Source: Halorubrum sp. BOL3-1 (GTDB lineage Archaea; Halobacteriota; Halobacteria; Halobacteriales; Haloferacaceae). Taken from it: a stretch of 64,000 bases of DNA. Numbering within the stretch: position 1 is the first letter of the stretch; each line of letters opens with the position of its first letter. The DNA lies in contig NZ_CP034692.1 in assembly GCF_004114375.1 (NCBI RefSeq), positions 1 through 64,000 on the forward strand, in the 5' to 3' direction. Shown here piece by piece: positions 37,833-44,957 of the stretch. The notes beneath the pieces are model-generated. The model saw only the letters and a list, made by a program, of their open reading frames with translations. It did not search any database and was not told the origin of the DNA. The translations under genes and the position numbers were made by a program.

Positions 37833-37894
37833 TGCGAAATTTTACACGAACCGTCCGAAACCGGCCAGCCTAGCTGCTATTACGGAGGTTCAGC

Positions 37895-38440
37895 ATGACG
37901 GGAACCTGCCCGGTTCACCCGTCTGTGACGCTCGTCGAGGACACGAGCTACGACGTACCGAGGGAGTACTGTCCGCGCTGTGAGAGCGACGAGCAGAGCG
38001 GTTCAGAGCGGCAGGCAGCAGCACCGAGCGGAACCCGTCCGCTGGACTTCAAAGCGCAACGCGACGCCGAGAGCGCGAGCTGGGAGCGCGCTGACCCCAA
38101 GGCGGCACTGATCGAACGCCGGGCGTGGAACATGTGGCTCGTCACGCTGCCGGACAGCGACGACGCTCACCTCGTCACGCTCCAGCGGGACCACGGCGCG
38201 GTCGTCGGCGAGTGTGCGATTGCCGCGAGCGGGGAGCAATGCCCGGCCCGGAAGTACAACAACCCCGAAGAGCCGTGCGCTCACCAGTGTACGGTCCGGA
38301 AAGCGGCCTTCGGCGGTATAGAGGATGTCTACGGAGACGTGGTCGCGATCTTCGCGGCCGACGATGTCGGTACTGCTCGGGCTGACTACCACATCGAGAG
38401 TGCGATGGCCGACGGTGGCCGCCGGGGTGGTGAACAGTGA
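37895..38440 (+). CDS. Cysteine-rich SWIM-like zinc protein
   Basis: A 181-residue protein, first gene of the accessory operon. The N-terminus has TCPVHPS and YCPRCESDEQ (paired Cys). The C-terminal half has GEQCPARKYNNPEEPCAHQC, which resembles a SWIM zinc finger (Cys...Cys-x-His) and could bind nucleic acid. The middle (NMWLVTLPDSDDAHLVTLQR) looks like a small beta domain. I do not know a named family. The stop overlaps the next possible start as GTGA. Confidence 0.65.
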   Translation: MTGTCPVHPSVTLVEDTSYDVPREYCPRCESDEQSGSERQAAAPSGTRPLDFKAQRDAESASWERADPKAALIERRAWNMWLVTLPDSDDAHLVTLQRDHGAVVGECAIAASGEQCPARKYNNPEEPCAHQCTVRKAAFGGIEDVYGDVVAIFAADDVGTARADYHIESAMADGGRRGGEQ

Positions 38441-38603
38441 CCTCCGCTTCGGGTGGATCAACTGGAACGTACGAACCGTACGGTCGGGCTACTCGGCCGT
38501 ACGGAAGTGGTTCAGCGGATTCTGGCACTTACGGAGCCTCTACCACCGAATCTACCGAACCGTACGGACGTACGGGGGGCCGTTCGAATCGGTGCCCACG
38601 TGA
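38437..38603 (+). CDS. Possible small Pro-Tyr-Gly repeat protein, frameshifted
   Basis: A GTG overlapping the preceding stop opens a frame with repeated PYG units (GTYEPYGRATRPYGSGSADS, TESTEPYGRTGG). As written it runs on to 38703 with non-coding character. After the G6 run at 38574-38579 a one-base shift would end it at 38603 with PFESVPT. The DNA carries repeated CGTACG and CCGTACGG words. It could equally be a non-coding repeat region. Confidence 0.35.
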
Positions 38604-38699
38604 CGCACCCGAGTGTGTGCCCGCGAACTTAGCGCGGCGCGCGCGGCGGCGCGCATTATGCGGCCGTCCGGGTGCTCGTAGGCGTAGTGGGGTGGCGGC

Positions 38700-39287
38700 A
38701 TGAGCCGTCTCGACTGGCCGGCAGGCTTCGAGCGGACGCCGGAGTCGGAGCGTGAGCGGAACCGGAGCTTCGAGGCGACGCTCGGCGCGACGACGAAAGA
38801 CCTCGCGACCGAGATGGGCCGGATGGACGCCGACGAGTGGCGCGGCGAGATCTCGAACGCTCACACGAAGTCGAACGGTCTCCCGCTCCACAACGCCAAC
38901 CCGGACGATCCCGGGTTCGTCCTTCGGTGGACCGCCGACGGCGAGCAGTTCGCGGTAGTGTGCGACGCGTCGCCGCGGCTCCGCGACAACGTCCGGACCG
39001 TACTGAAGTGGATCCACGAGACGCGGATGCGGAGCCAGCAGCCGGTTCAGACTGGTGATACCGAGTTCGCGGCTGCCCGGCTACCGCCTGCCGATGGAGA
39101 CGCTGTCGCTGGAACTGCCACGAAGCAACCAGCGCACGAGGTTCTCGGCGTCGCTCCGGACGCGCCGGAGAACGTCGTGGAGTCCGCGGCACGGGGGCGG
39201 AAAGCAGAGACCCATCCCGACAACGGCGGCGACCGCGACGAGTTCCAGCGCGTCGTTGAGGCCGAGGAGGTGATGCTCGATGACTGA
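38700..39287 (+). CDS. C-terminal J-domain protein of the accessory operon
   Basis: A 195-residue protein. Residues 1-130 are an unrecognised domain starting MSRLDWPAGFERTPESERER, with FVLRWTADGEQFAVVCDASP in its middle. The last 50 residues form a J-domain (HEVLGVAPDAPENVVESAAR, then THPDNGGDRDEF) with an intact HPD. J-domain proteins recur on haloarchaeal proviruses and plasmids and could recruit the host DnaK, for instance for replication-complex remodelling (inference). It overlaps the next gene by 8 nt. Confidence 0.7.
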   Translation: MSRLDWPAGFERTPESERERNRSFEATLGATTKDLATEMGRMDADEWRGEISNAHTKSNGLPLHNANPDDPGFVLRWTADGEQFAVVCDASPRLRDNVRTVLKWIHETRMRSQQPVQTGDTEFAAARLPPADGDAVAGTATKQPAHEVLGVAPDAPENVVESAARGRKAETHPDNGGDRDEFQRVVEAEEVMLDD

Positions 39288-39807
39288 GGAGGAACGCGTC
39301 GCGAAGGCGCCGATCCGCGACGAGAAGCGGCTCGAAGTGCTCCAAGAGGCTGAACAGGAACACGGTTCGATGGCGGACGCGGTCCGATACGCGCTCGACA
39401 GGCTCGCCGACGCCAGCGAGACGGAAGCGGAGACCGATCCCGACGCGGTCGACGTTCCCACAAAAGCGCTAGAAGGCTACTGGGAACTCGTCGACTGGAC
39501 CGAGGTCGGCGGCCGCATCGAGATCGAGACCGCGGAGTCGGTGCTGGCGAACAAGCTGAACATCCCGAAGGCGGGCGTGCTGTCGCGGGTGATCAAGCCG
39601 CTCGTGGACGAGAACCTGCTCTGGAAGGACTGGGGTCACCAAGAGGTCTGGCTCGTGGTCGGACGGCGGAACGGCGAGGCGCTGAACGCGCCGGATCAAG
39701 AGGCGGCAAACACGCCGGCGTCGACATCGTCGGGAGACGCGGTCGCGGACGGCGGCAAGGCTCGCGACCGGCTTGACGAGCTGGCGAGCGCGGAGGCAGA
39801 GCAATGA
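39280..39807 (+). CDS. Hypothetical protein, possible winged helix
   Basis: An acidic protein of 175 residues. A helical N-terminus (DEKRLEVLQEAEQEHGSMAD) is followed by a segment that could fold as a winged helix (ESVLANKLNIPKAGVLSRVI, LVDENLLWKDWGHQEVWLVV). The C-terminal 45 residues are Ala/Ser/Asp-rich. The start overlaps the J-domain gene and the stop overlaps the next start, so it belongs to the same translationally coupled set. Confidence 0.6.
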   Translation: MTEEERVAKAPIRDEKRLEVLQEAEQEHGSMADAVRYALDRLADASETEAETDPDAVDVPTKALEGYWELVDWTEVGGRIEIETAESVLANKLNIPKAGVLSRVIKPLVDENLLWKDWGHQEVWLVVGRRNGEALNAPDQEAANTPASTSSGDAVADGGKARDRLDELASAEAEQ

Positions 39808-40169
39808 CCGACCGCTACCACCTGGTCCGCGAGTGGTCGGATATCGACGCCGCGAGCGAGCCGAGCGAGCGGGACAAACAGCGCGTGGCGTCGATCCTCG
39901 AAGCGGGTCGTAACTGCGTGGTGTGGCTCCCGACGTGGTTGCTCGACGCTGAGGACAAGGATATCGAGACGGCCGAAGCGTCCGAGCACCTCGCGGTCGG
40001 CGGCGCCGCCGACTACTCCGAGGACGCGTGGGAGTTCACGCAGTCGCACCGAGACGGGAAGGGCGGCTACCTGCCGAAGTCGAGCGTCGTCGTGTTCGAA
40101 CGCGGCGAGGGCGTTGAGGAGATCGAAACGCCACAGACCGGTCTCACAGGGTTCGGAGGTGACTGCTGA
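39804..40169 (+). CDS. Hypothetical protein of the accessory operon
   Basis: A 121-residue protein starting MTDRYHLVREWSDIDAASEP, with VASILEAGRNCVVWLPTWLL in the middle. No family or motif is recognised. Its acidic, non-membrane composition suggests a cytoplasmic protein. ATGA overlap with the gene before and a 1-nt overlap with the gene after. Confidence 0.6.
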   Translation: MTDRYHLVREWSDIDAASEPSERDKQRVASILEAGRNCVVWLPTWLLDAEDKDIETAEASEHLAVGGAADYSEDAWEFTQSHRDGKGGYLPKSSVVVFERGEGVEEIETPQTGLTGFGGDC

Positions 40170-40396
40170 TGGCGCGCAACGAGCGCGTCGTCGGCGCCGC
40201 GGAGAACGTCGACATGAGCGGACCGTCGGAGCCGGAGCCCTACGAGGTCGCCGTCGACGAGCGCCGGGTCGTCTCGGCGTACTGCTGTACCTGCGAGGAA
40301 GAGACGACGCTGTTCCTAGAGGTCGGCGAGGACTCCCCGTGGGAACACGACGAGAAGAACGCGAGCCACGTGGTCGACTACTGGAGGGAAGCATGA
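40169..40396 (+). CDS. Small CxxC protein of the accessory operon
   Basis: A 75-residue acidic protein whose only feature is SAYCCTCEEETTLFLEVGED, a CCxC cluster that could bind metal with His residues nearer the C-terminus (NASHVVDYWREA). Its stop overlaps the next start as ATGA. Confidence 0.55.
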   Translation: MARNERVVGAAENVDMSGPSEPEPYEVAVDERRVVSAYCCTCEEETTLFLEVGEDSPWEHDEKNASHVVDYWREA

Positions 40397-40604
40397 GCCG
40401 GACAGAGTCGGCTCGTGTGGCCGTAGGAACTGCTCCCAGCACGACCGCCGGCGTGGACAGGAATGGCGAGAACGGCACTCCTCGCGCGAGTGCGAGTGCC
40501 CCACGTGCGACGGGGGGAACGGAGGTCTACGGTTCTGTTCGAAGTGCCGCTACAACGGGTGTACCGCTGGGAAAGCACTCTGTGGAGAAACTACCAATGA
40601 GTAA
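40393..40604 (+). pseudogene. Zinc-ribbon mini-protein gene, frameshifted
   Basis: ATG 40393 (overlapping the previous stop) gives MSRTESARV, then degenerates. The neighbouring frame has no start codon but encodes a convincing cysteine-rich protein: GRRNCSQHDRRRGQEWRERH, then RECECPTCDGGNGGL and RFCSKCRYNGCTAG. It ends at 40604, overlapping the AbrB start. One G missing near 40419-40420 would restore a protein of about 70 residues with 8-9 cysteines. Whether it is broken in the organism or a consensus error is undecided. Confidence 0.5.
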
Positions 40605-40833
40605 GACAGACGGCTACAAGGACGGCGGTATCACGCACTTCCTCGCGGAAGGACGGCGAGTTCAGCACGGGAAGGGAAGCTACACGGTGACGATTCCGAA
40701 GGCGCTCGCGATGGAATGGGGGCTCGAAGACGGAGACGAACTCCTGTTCACCGCTCAGGAGGGTTCGACCGAGGCGACGATCCACGAGCCCGGTAGCGAA
40801 GGCGGGTTCTCAGTGAGGGCCGACGATGACTGA
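40597..40833 (+). CDS. AbrB/SpoVT-type DNA-binding protein
   Basis: A 78-residue swapped-hairpin AbrB-type protein: EGRRVQHGKGSYTVTIPKAL, then EWGLEDGDELLF, matching the pattern of a start strand, 'SYTVTIPKAL' and 'W-x-L-x-x-G-D'. Such proteins act as transition-state regulators or antitoxins. It lies near the end of the accessory operon and could autoregulate it. A second AbrB-type gene lies at 44958. Confidence 0.78.
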   Translation: MSKTDGYKDGGITHFLAEGRRVQHGKGSYTVTIPKALAMEWGLEDGDELLFTAQEGSTEATIHEPGSEGGFSVRADDD

Positions 40834-41191
40834 GCGAGATCGCACCGCAGCGGAGAGCCGCGAGTCGGTTGCGACGGACGGCGGAACCGCCACGAGACAG
40901 ACGCCGGAGACGGCGGCCACCGAACACCCTGCGGTCCTCGACATCGACGTGGTCGGTGATCGAGCGCTGGCAACCGTTGAGAGGGGCGATGTTTCGATCG
41001 CCGTGGAAGCGCCTGTGGGGATCTCCGCCGAGGGGCTGGAGGAGACGCTCACGGGCGTGCCGGAAGGCATCGCGAAGACGACCGAGCGTTTTGCGGGGGG
41101 TCACCTACGAAAGAGTCTCGCTGAGGCGATCAGTTCCAAACTGACTGAACTCCTTGAGTTGTTCGAATTTGTTAAAATATTCGGAATCTGA
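40826..41191 (+). CDS. Hypothetical protein, last gene of the accessory operon
   Basis: A 121-residue protein overlapping the AbrB gene by 8 nt. A Thr/Ala/Glu-rich N-terminus (about 45 residues) leads into VLDIDVVGDRALATVERGDV, a possible small beta domain, and a C-terminal amphipathic helix ending in a hydrophobic LTELLELFEFVKIFGI. Function not recognised. Confidence 0.5.
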   Translation: MTERDRTAAESRESVATDGGTATRQTPETAATEHPAVLDIDVVGDRALATVERGDVSIAVEAPVGISAEGLEETLTGVPEGIAKTTERFAGGHLRKSLAEAISSKLTELLELFEFVKIFGI

Positions 41192-41400
41192 CAGAAACGG
41201 GGTGTGAAATACAGAGGTTGAAGTCAGCACATTGGCCTCACTTATCTCGCGTCAAATCGGATGAACCACCCGCTCGTTGAACGTGCGTATTGAACATTAA
41301 TATTTTTACTGAGCCAGACAGGGTCGAGACCGCCGTTCGAGATACGGCACGCGTATCGGTCAGCAGAGAGCGATATGTTCATCAACAGCCCGTCGGTGTC

Positions 41401-41940
41401 TCAGTCGATCACGTCCACGACACCTCTCATGTCCTCATGAGATTCGGAGTAGTACCGTGTAATGCCCGTTTCCTCGAATTTGTGCGTGAATGTTGTACCT
41501 CGTTCAGTATGGTAAGGACTCGAGAGCGACCCGTCCTTAGCGGTGATGTTATGTTGACCGCCGTCGCCAGTCCAGACCCATTTGACAGTGGTCCCGGGAG
41601 AAATTTCGATCGCCGCTGGCAGAAATGCATTTTCGATTGGGCCACCGCCGCCTGATATGCCGATCCGGTTGCTCAGGAGATCGCTGTCTATGGGGCTGCC
41701 AACCTTGATTTCCACTTGTTCAGTGTTTGTTCGTCTGACGACGCCGTAACGTCTGTCCCCGTCAGACTGAATCCCGTCATATCCGTTGGCATCTGAGAGA
41801 TACCCGTCGTAACTTGCGTCTTCACCGATGTCAGAATCAAAACCCACGTTGACGCAGCCAGCAGTCCAAATAAAAGCCGCTGTACTAGTGATCGCGAGGA
41901 ACCTCCGTCTACTTGACCTACTGGATGTTGAATCGCTCAT
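41401..41940 (-). CDS. Halocyanin-like Tat lipoprotein lacking the copper cysteine
   Basis: Secreted cupredoxin-like lipoprotein of 179 residues. A twin-arginine signal (SSRRRFLAITSTAAF) precedes a lipobox ending in Cys29 (WTAGCVN). The cupredoxin core covers about residues 95-179 (AIEISPGTTVKWVWTGDGGQ). Type 1 copper normally needs His, Cys, His and Met. Here His130, His168 and Met171 are present, but the Cys position is Ser165 in RYYSESHEDMRG. It probably cannot form a blue copper site. Base composition is lower in GC than the core genes and it lies on the opposite strand to its neighbours. A GTG at 41952 is an alternative start. Confidence 0.75.
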   Translation of the reverse strand: MSDSTSSRSSRRRFLAITSTAAFIWTAGCVNVGFDSDIGEDASYDGYLSDANGYDGIQSDGDRRYGVVRRTNTEQVEIKVGSPIDSDLLSNRIGISGGGGPIENAFLPAAIEISPGTTVKWVWTGDGGQHNITAKDGSLSSPYHTERGTTFTHKFEETGITRYYSESHEDMRGVVDVID

Positions 41941-42313
41941 AGCAACACGCACGTGCGAATCTTGTTATACCTTCCACGAGCGTTTCACGCTCAGAGAGAC
42001 ACATTCCCCTGTATCTCGTGGGGTTTTCGACGCAGCGTAGGTGGATTGGTACTGTCTATTGAGATATGAATCGCCTGTATTGACCGATCCGACCAGCTCG
42101 TTTTCTGAAGAGCTTCTGTGTGAAATACGCGCCCTGTATTCAGCACAACTACGAGAAAACACCATAATTTGGTGATTTTATTCGGAGCAGTTCACCACAA
42201 CAACGTGTGGTAACTCTTACAATCAGTTTGGGATTCTTGTTATAAAATCCCAAACTGAACCCTTCCCCCCGCTGTACCACTTATAGACGACACCTTGCGA
42301 AACACACCGAATT
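41941..42313. other. AT-rich gap before the recombinase
   Basis: No convincing gene in about 370 nt. It contains the long inverted repeat at 42223-42258 and an A/T box ACTTATAG (about 42280-42287) at leaderless distance from the recombinase ATG. Confidence 0.6.
42223..42258. repeat. Perfect 13-bp inverted repeat around a TATA-like sequence
   Basis: Arms TCAGTTTGGGATT and AATCCCAAACTGA flank a 10-nt loop CTTGTTATAA. The TTATAAAA inside resembles an archaeal A/T box. Located 56 nt upstream of the recombinase, it could be an operator, a recombinase arm site or an RNA hairpin. Confidence 0.7.
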
Positions 42314-42925
42314 ATGCAAACCCACACTGAGGAGAAAGCGACCGTCTGGCTGAAGCCGGACCAGGTCGGCGCGATGCGGAGCGCGACCGTCGAAGCGAGC
42401 GCGACGTATCTCGCCACGCGCAACGACGCGCTGATCGCGACGCTGTACGACACGGGGCTCCGGGTGAGTGAGGCGATCGCGCTCGATGTCGAGGACCACG
42501 TCGACCTCGACGACGGCGTGATCGCGCTCCCGGCCGGGCCCCAGAAGGACTACCCAACCGACCGGTCCCCGAGCTACACCGAGATCGGGCTCGCCGACGA
42601 GACCGTGCGGACGCTCCGGATGTACCTCGGCGGGCGGTGGAAGGAGTCGCCGGCGTTGTGGCCCTCGCGACAGGCCGACCGGATGTCGACCGAGTCGGTG
42701 CGAAACGTGGTTCGAGCGGCCGCAGTCGCCGCGGACGTGCGTCCGATGACGCTCACCGGGCGCGGCGAGCCGGAGGACGTGACGCCGCACACACTGCGGC
42801 ACAGCGTCGCGTATCGGATGCTCAACGTCGAGGACGGGAACACGTTCTACGACGTGCGGAACCGGCTCAGGCACGCGAGCATCCAGACGACCGAACGCGT
42901 CTACGACCACATCGACCGGGTGTAG
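42314..42925 (+). CDS. Short tyrosine recombinase / integrase
   Basis: Tyrosine-family site-specific recombinase of 203 residues. The catalytic set is visible: Arg50 in YDTGLRVSEAIAL, His159-x-x-Arg162 in TPHTLRHSVAYRML, His187 in LRHASIQTTERV and Tyr197 in RVYDHI. Only about 40 residues precede the catalytic domain, so the usual N-terminal SAM-like core-binding domain is largely missing, as in some small haloarchaeal integrases. It probably integrates the adjacent element at tRNA-Pro. The gene keeps the high GC of the host despite its AT-rich flanks. Confidence 0.87.
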   Translation: MQTHTEEKATVWLKPDQVGAMRSATVEASATYLATRNDALIATLYDTGLRVSEAIALDVEDHVDLDDGVIALPAGPQKDYPTDRSPSYTEIGLADETVRTLRMYLGGRWKESPALWPSRQADRMSTESVRNVVRAAAVAADVRPMTLTGRGEPEDVTPHTLRHSVAYRMLNVEDGNTFYDVRNRLRHASIQTTERVYDHIDRV

Positions 42926-42985
42926 CAACTCCGCCCGGGATCACTATTCGATATCTCTCGATCGGCCGGATTACCCCCTCTCTGT

Positions 42986-43064
42986 GATCGGCCGGTACAG
43001 AAATTCTCGCCGCGACTCTCAGCGAGCGACACGCCCGCGCGTATATATGGTAACGGGAGGGGGA
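42986..43064 (+). repeat. Conserved non-coding block X
   Basis: Aligns with 44872-44950: both begin GATCGGYCGGTA, continue with ATTYTCGC within 15 nt, pass a GC-rich centre with GCGCG, and end in a G-rich GTRACGGGAGGGGG-type sequence (TAACGGGAGGGGG here). The putative attachment core lies inside this copy. Confidence 0.5.
43013..43024 (+). repeat. Candidate right attachment core
   Basis: Exact copy of the 12 nt CGACTCTCAGCG from the tRNA-Pro T-arm, just beyond the recombinase gene, where an integrase-proximal attachment site is expected. Confidence 0.4.
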
Positions 43065-43145
43065 GATCGGAGCATATCTAGCCACCGATAGCCGTCTCAT
43101 TTTAACCTATTGAGCGGAACGTCCGCCTCCTAGAACTCACTGACC

Positions 43146-43164
43146 CTGCTGAAATCCTCAGCAG
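43146..43164. repeat. Short hairpin
   Basis: CTGCTGA and TCAGCAG form a perfect 7-bp stem around AATCC; possible terminator or binding site downstream of the recombinase. Confidence 0.45.
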
Positions 43165-43401
43165 TTGATAGTTTCACGTCTTCAATCAGTCAATACAGGA
43201 GGGTCACGAATGGGTCAATACAGGGCACCCACATACCGGCGCATATCTTCATCTATCAGAAATATGGAACAAGCTGCGTGTGAGATGTAGAGGATACGTT
43301 CAGCAGTTAGCCATTGATGAGTTCACACTGATTTGGATGAATTAGCCGGTCGGTAGAAATACGAACGATTTTTGATGTATTAGCGGAACACAACGATAGC
43401 A

Positions 43402-43435
43402 ATACAGAGAATCTATCTTCGCCGTTTCTCTGTAT
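43402..43435. repeat. 9-bp inverted repeat at the edge of the tandem array
   Basis: ATACAGAGA (43402-43410) and TCTCTGTAT (43427-43435) are perfect inverse complements; the right arm is also the start of the first 32-bp repeat unit. Confidence 0.55.
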
Positions 43436-43539
43436 AGCTAGAGTCGTAGTACCAGAGTGGTCTGTATAGCTAGAGTCGCAGTATCAGAGTGGTCTGTATA
43501 GCTAGAGTCGCAGTATCAGAGTGGTCTGTATAGCTAGAG
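43430..43539 (+). repeat. 32-bp tandem direct repeats (three units plus a partial)
   Basis: Units start at 43430, 43462 and 43494 with a 14-nt partial copy at 43526. Each unit begins CTGTATAGCTAGAGTCG; units 2 and 3 are identical and unit 1 differs at two positions. Iteron-like spacing of about three helical turns suggests protein binding. No Rep gene is recognised nearby. Confidence 0.75.
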
Positions 43540-43694
43540 CCGGTATCTAATACAAGATAGCTCATCCAAAATAGTATGTCGGCCACTACGTGGCATCCAC
43601 CGTTGAAGCATCCAGTTGAACGCGCAGACAACACTGAACACAGGACGACCGAACTCCTCACCCCCTCCGGACCACGTCACGGAGGAGAATCGCA

Positions 43695-44531
43695 ATGAGC
43701 TACGTTGCTACACTCAGGCAGCGAGCGTCCCACAGCCCTATTAGAACCTTTTTGACTGTACTTATGCTCTCCTCCGGGCTCACTGTCGCGGCCCTCTATA
43801 CAGCGTTTGGAGGCGATTTCCCAGGACTGGCAGCGGTCCCGTATGCGTGGACTCCGATGGTCAGCGCAGGGGTGACGGTCTGGTTGTGTGGCGAGAGTGT
43901 TCGAGACTGGCTTGGACAGCTTCGCAACCTGCGAGCCGGCGTCCACTGGTATCTCGCAGGTATCGGAATTCTAATTATCGGAACAGAATTCGAGAATATT
44001 GTTGGGGTGCTCCTCGGTGCCGACATCGTTGTCCCGGCATATTCACCTATGACGTACGTTGCTCCGTTCGTTACCACGCTCTTTCTGGCCGGGGCACTGG
44101 AGGAATTAGGCTGGCGTGGCTTCCTACAACCTCGTCTCCAGCAGCAATTCAGTGCGCTCCATACGAGTATCGGGGTCGGCACCGTGTGGGGGCTCTGGCA
44201 CGTCCCGATGATACTCGCTGGAGCTGGTAATTTCACCGTCTTTTGGGAGTATATGATAAGTATAATATCTATGTCAGTTATTCTTGGTTGGCTGTATAAC
44301 AACACAGAGGGAGCATTGCCAGTCGTGATGATTGCACATGCATCACACAATATGCCTCCTATCGGGGATGTCGCTGGAAACGTACCTGCTGTATTTGACG
44401 TCCTGTCGGGAGACGCCGTGCTCTATCTGTTCTGTGCGTCGGTTATTGCGCTGTATACCGGGTCACAAACGTTGACGCGGGATGAGACCCTACCTGATGT
44501 CCCCGGCCAACTCAGTGAGCATCTGTCATAA
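43695..44531 (+). CDS. CPBP-family intramembrane protease (CAAX protease-like)
   Basis: Membrane protein of 278 residues with about seven hydrophobic segments. The CPBP/Abi signature is intact: GALEELGWRGFLQPRL (EExxxR) at about residue 135, GVGTVWGLWHVPMIL (His) and MIAHASHNMPP (HxxxN-like). These intramembrane metallo- or glutamic proteases include bacteriocin-immunity proteins, so the accessory context fits protection or signalling. GC is visibly lower than in core genes. A short GGAGGAG purine run lies 5-11 nt before the ATG. Confidence 0.83.
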   Translation: MSYVATLRQRASHSPIRTFLTVLMLSSGLTVAALYTAFGGDFPGLAAVPYAWTPMVSAGVTVWLCGESVRDWLGQLRNLRAGVHWYLAGIGILIIGTEFENIVGVLLGADIVVPAYSPMTYVAPFVTTLFLAGALEELGWRGFLQPRLQQQFSALHTSIGVGTVWGLWHVPMILAGAGNFTVFWEYMISIISMSVILGWLYNNTEGALPVVMIAHASHNMPPIGDVAGNVPAVFDVLSGDAVLYLFCASVIALYTGSQTLTRDETLPDVPGQLSEHLS

Positions 44532-44957
44532 CGTGTGACCAACGCTGAACAGGCAGTCAGGATCACACCGAGCAGAGAACTCACCCCACCACTGTATCGC
44601 CGCAGTATATCTGACAATTATTATAGAGTGTCCTGATTTGAATATCGCTCTATACAAGACATGCGCTGTGCATCTTGTACGGTGCTCCGAACATCATCTC
44701 AAACTGCTAGGACTCGCAGCGGTCAACTCGCAGCTCTCGTCGAGCGGCTGTATCAGATAAGAATATATCTGAAGAAGAGGATTTCAACAGAGCCAACTCA
44801 CTCGTTACGAGCGGAGAACAGCTGACCGCGTTGGTCGCAGATCGCTTGACTGCCGACATACCGATCGCTCAGGATCGGTCGGTAGCGGATTTCTCGCGAG
44901 GACGCACAGGCTGCCCCCTGCGCGCGCAGCTAAAGTGACGGGAGGGGGCAAGGACCG
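44532..44957. other. Gene-free stretch between the protease and AbrB genes
   Basis: About 426 nt without a credible frame. AT-rich in its first 250 nt; its end carries the second copy (44872-44950) of the conserved non-coding block. Confidence 0.55.
44872..44950 (+). repeat. Conserved non-coding block Y
   Basis: Second, diverged copy of the block at 42986-43064 (GATCGGTCGGTAGCGGATTT at the start, GTGACGGGAGGGGGCA at the end). It ends directly at the 3' end of the convergent AbrB gene. Confidence 0.5.

Larger units (their letters stand above)
37833..43024. mobile_element. Putative small integrative element in tRNA-Pro
   Basis: A block of about 5.2 kb bounded by tRNA-Pro on the left and the recombinase plus a 12-bp copy of the tRNA T-arm on the right. 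It contains one tightly overlapping operon of small proteins (37895-41191), a halocyanin-like gene on the other strand and the recombinase. No replication initiator, helicase, portal, capsid or spike protein is recognisable. AT-rich stretches at 41.2-42.3 kb contrast with the core genome. The right boundary is uncertain; the foreign-looking DNA continues to about 47 kb. Confidence 0.5.
42926..43694. other. Gene-free AT-rich stretch with clustered repeats
   Basis: No credible coding frame in 769 nt. It holds the conserved block at 42986-43064, a 12-bp tRNA-like match, a hairpin at 43146-43164, repeated CAATACAG words (near 43191, 43221 and 43400), a 9-bp inverted repeat and a 32-bp tandem array. 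This density of repeats is compatible with a replication origin or recombination region. Confidence 0.6.

Noticed and set aside
41965-42165. Small minus-strand ORF before the recombinase
   Set aside because: No recognisable motif, unnatural composition for a haloarchaeal protein, AT-rich flank.
44700-44730. A second copy of the tRNA-Pro 3' end near CTCGCAGCGGTCAACTCGC
   Set aside because: Only short broken matches; the 12-nt match at 43013 is better placed and exact.
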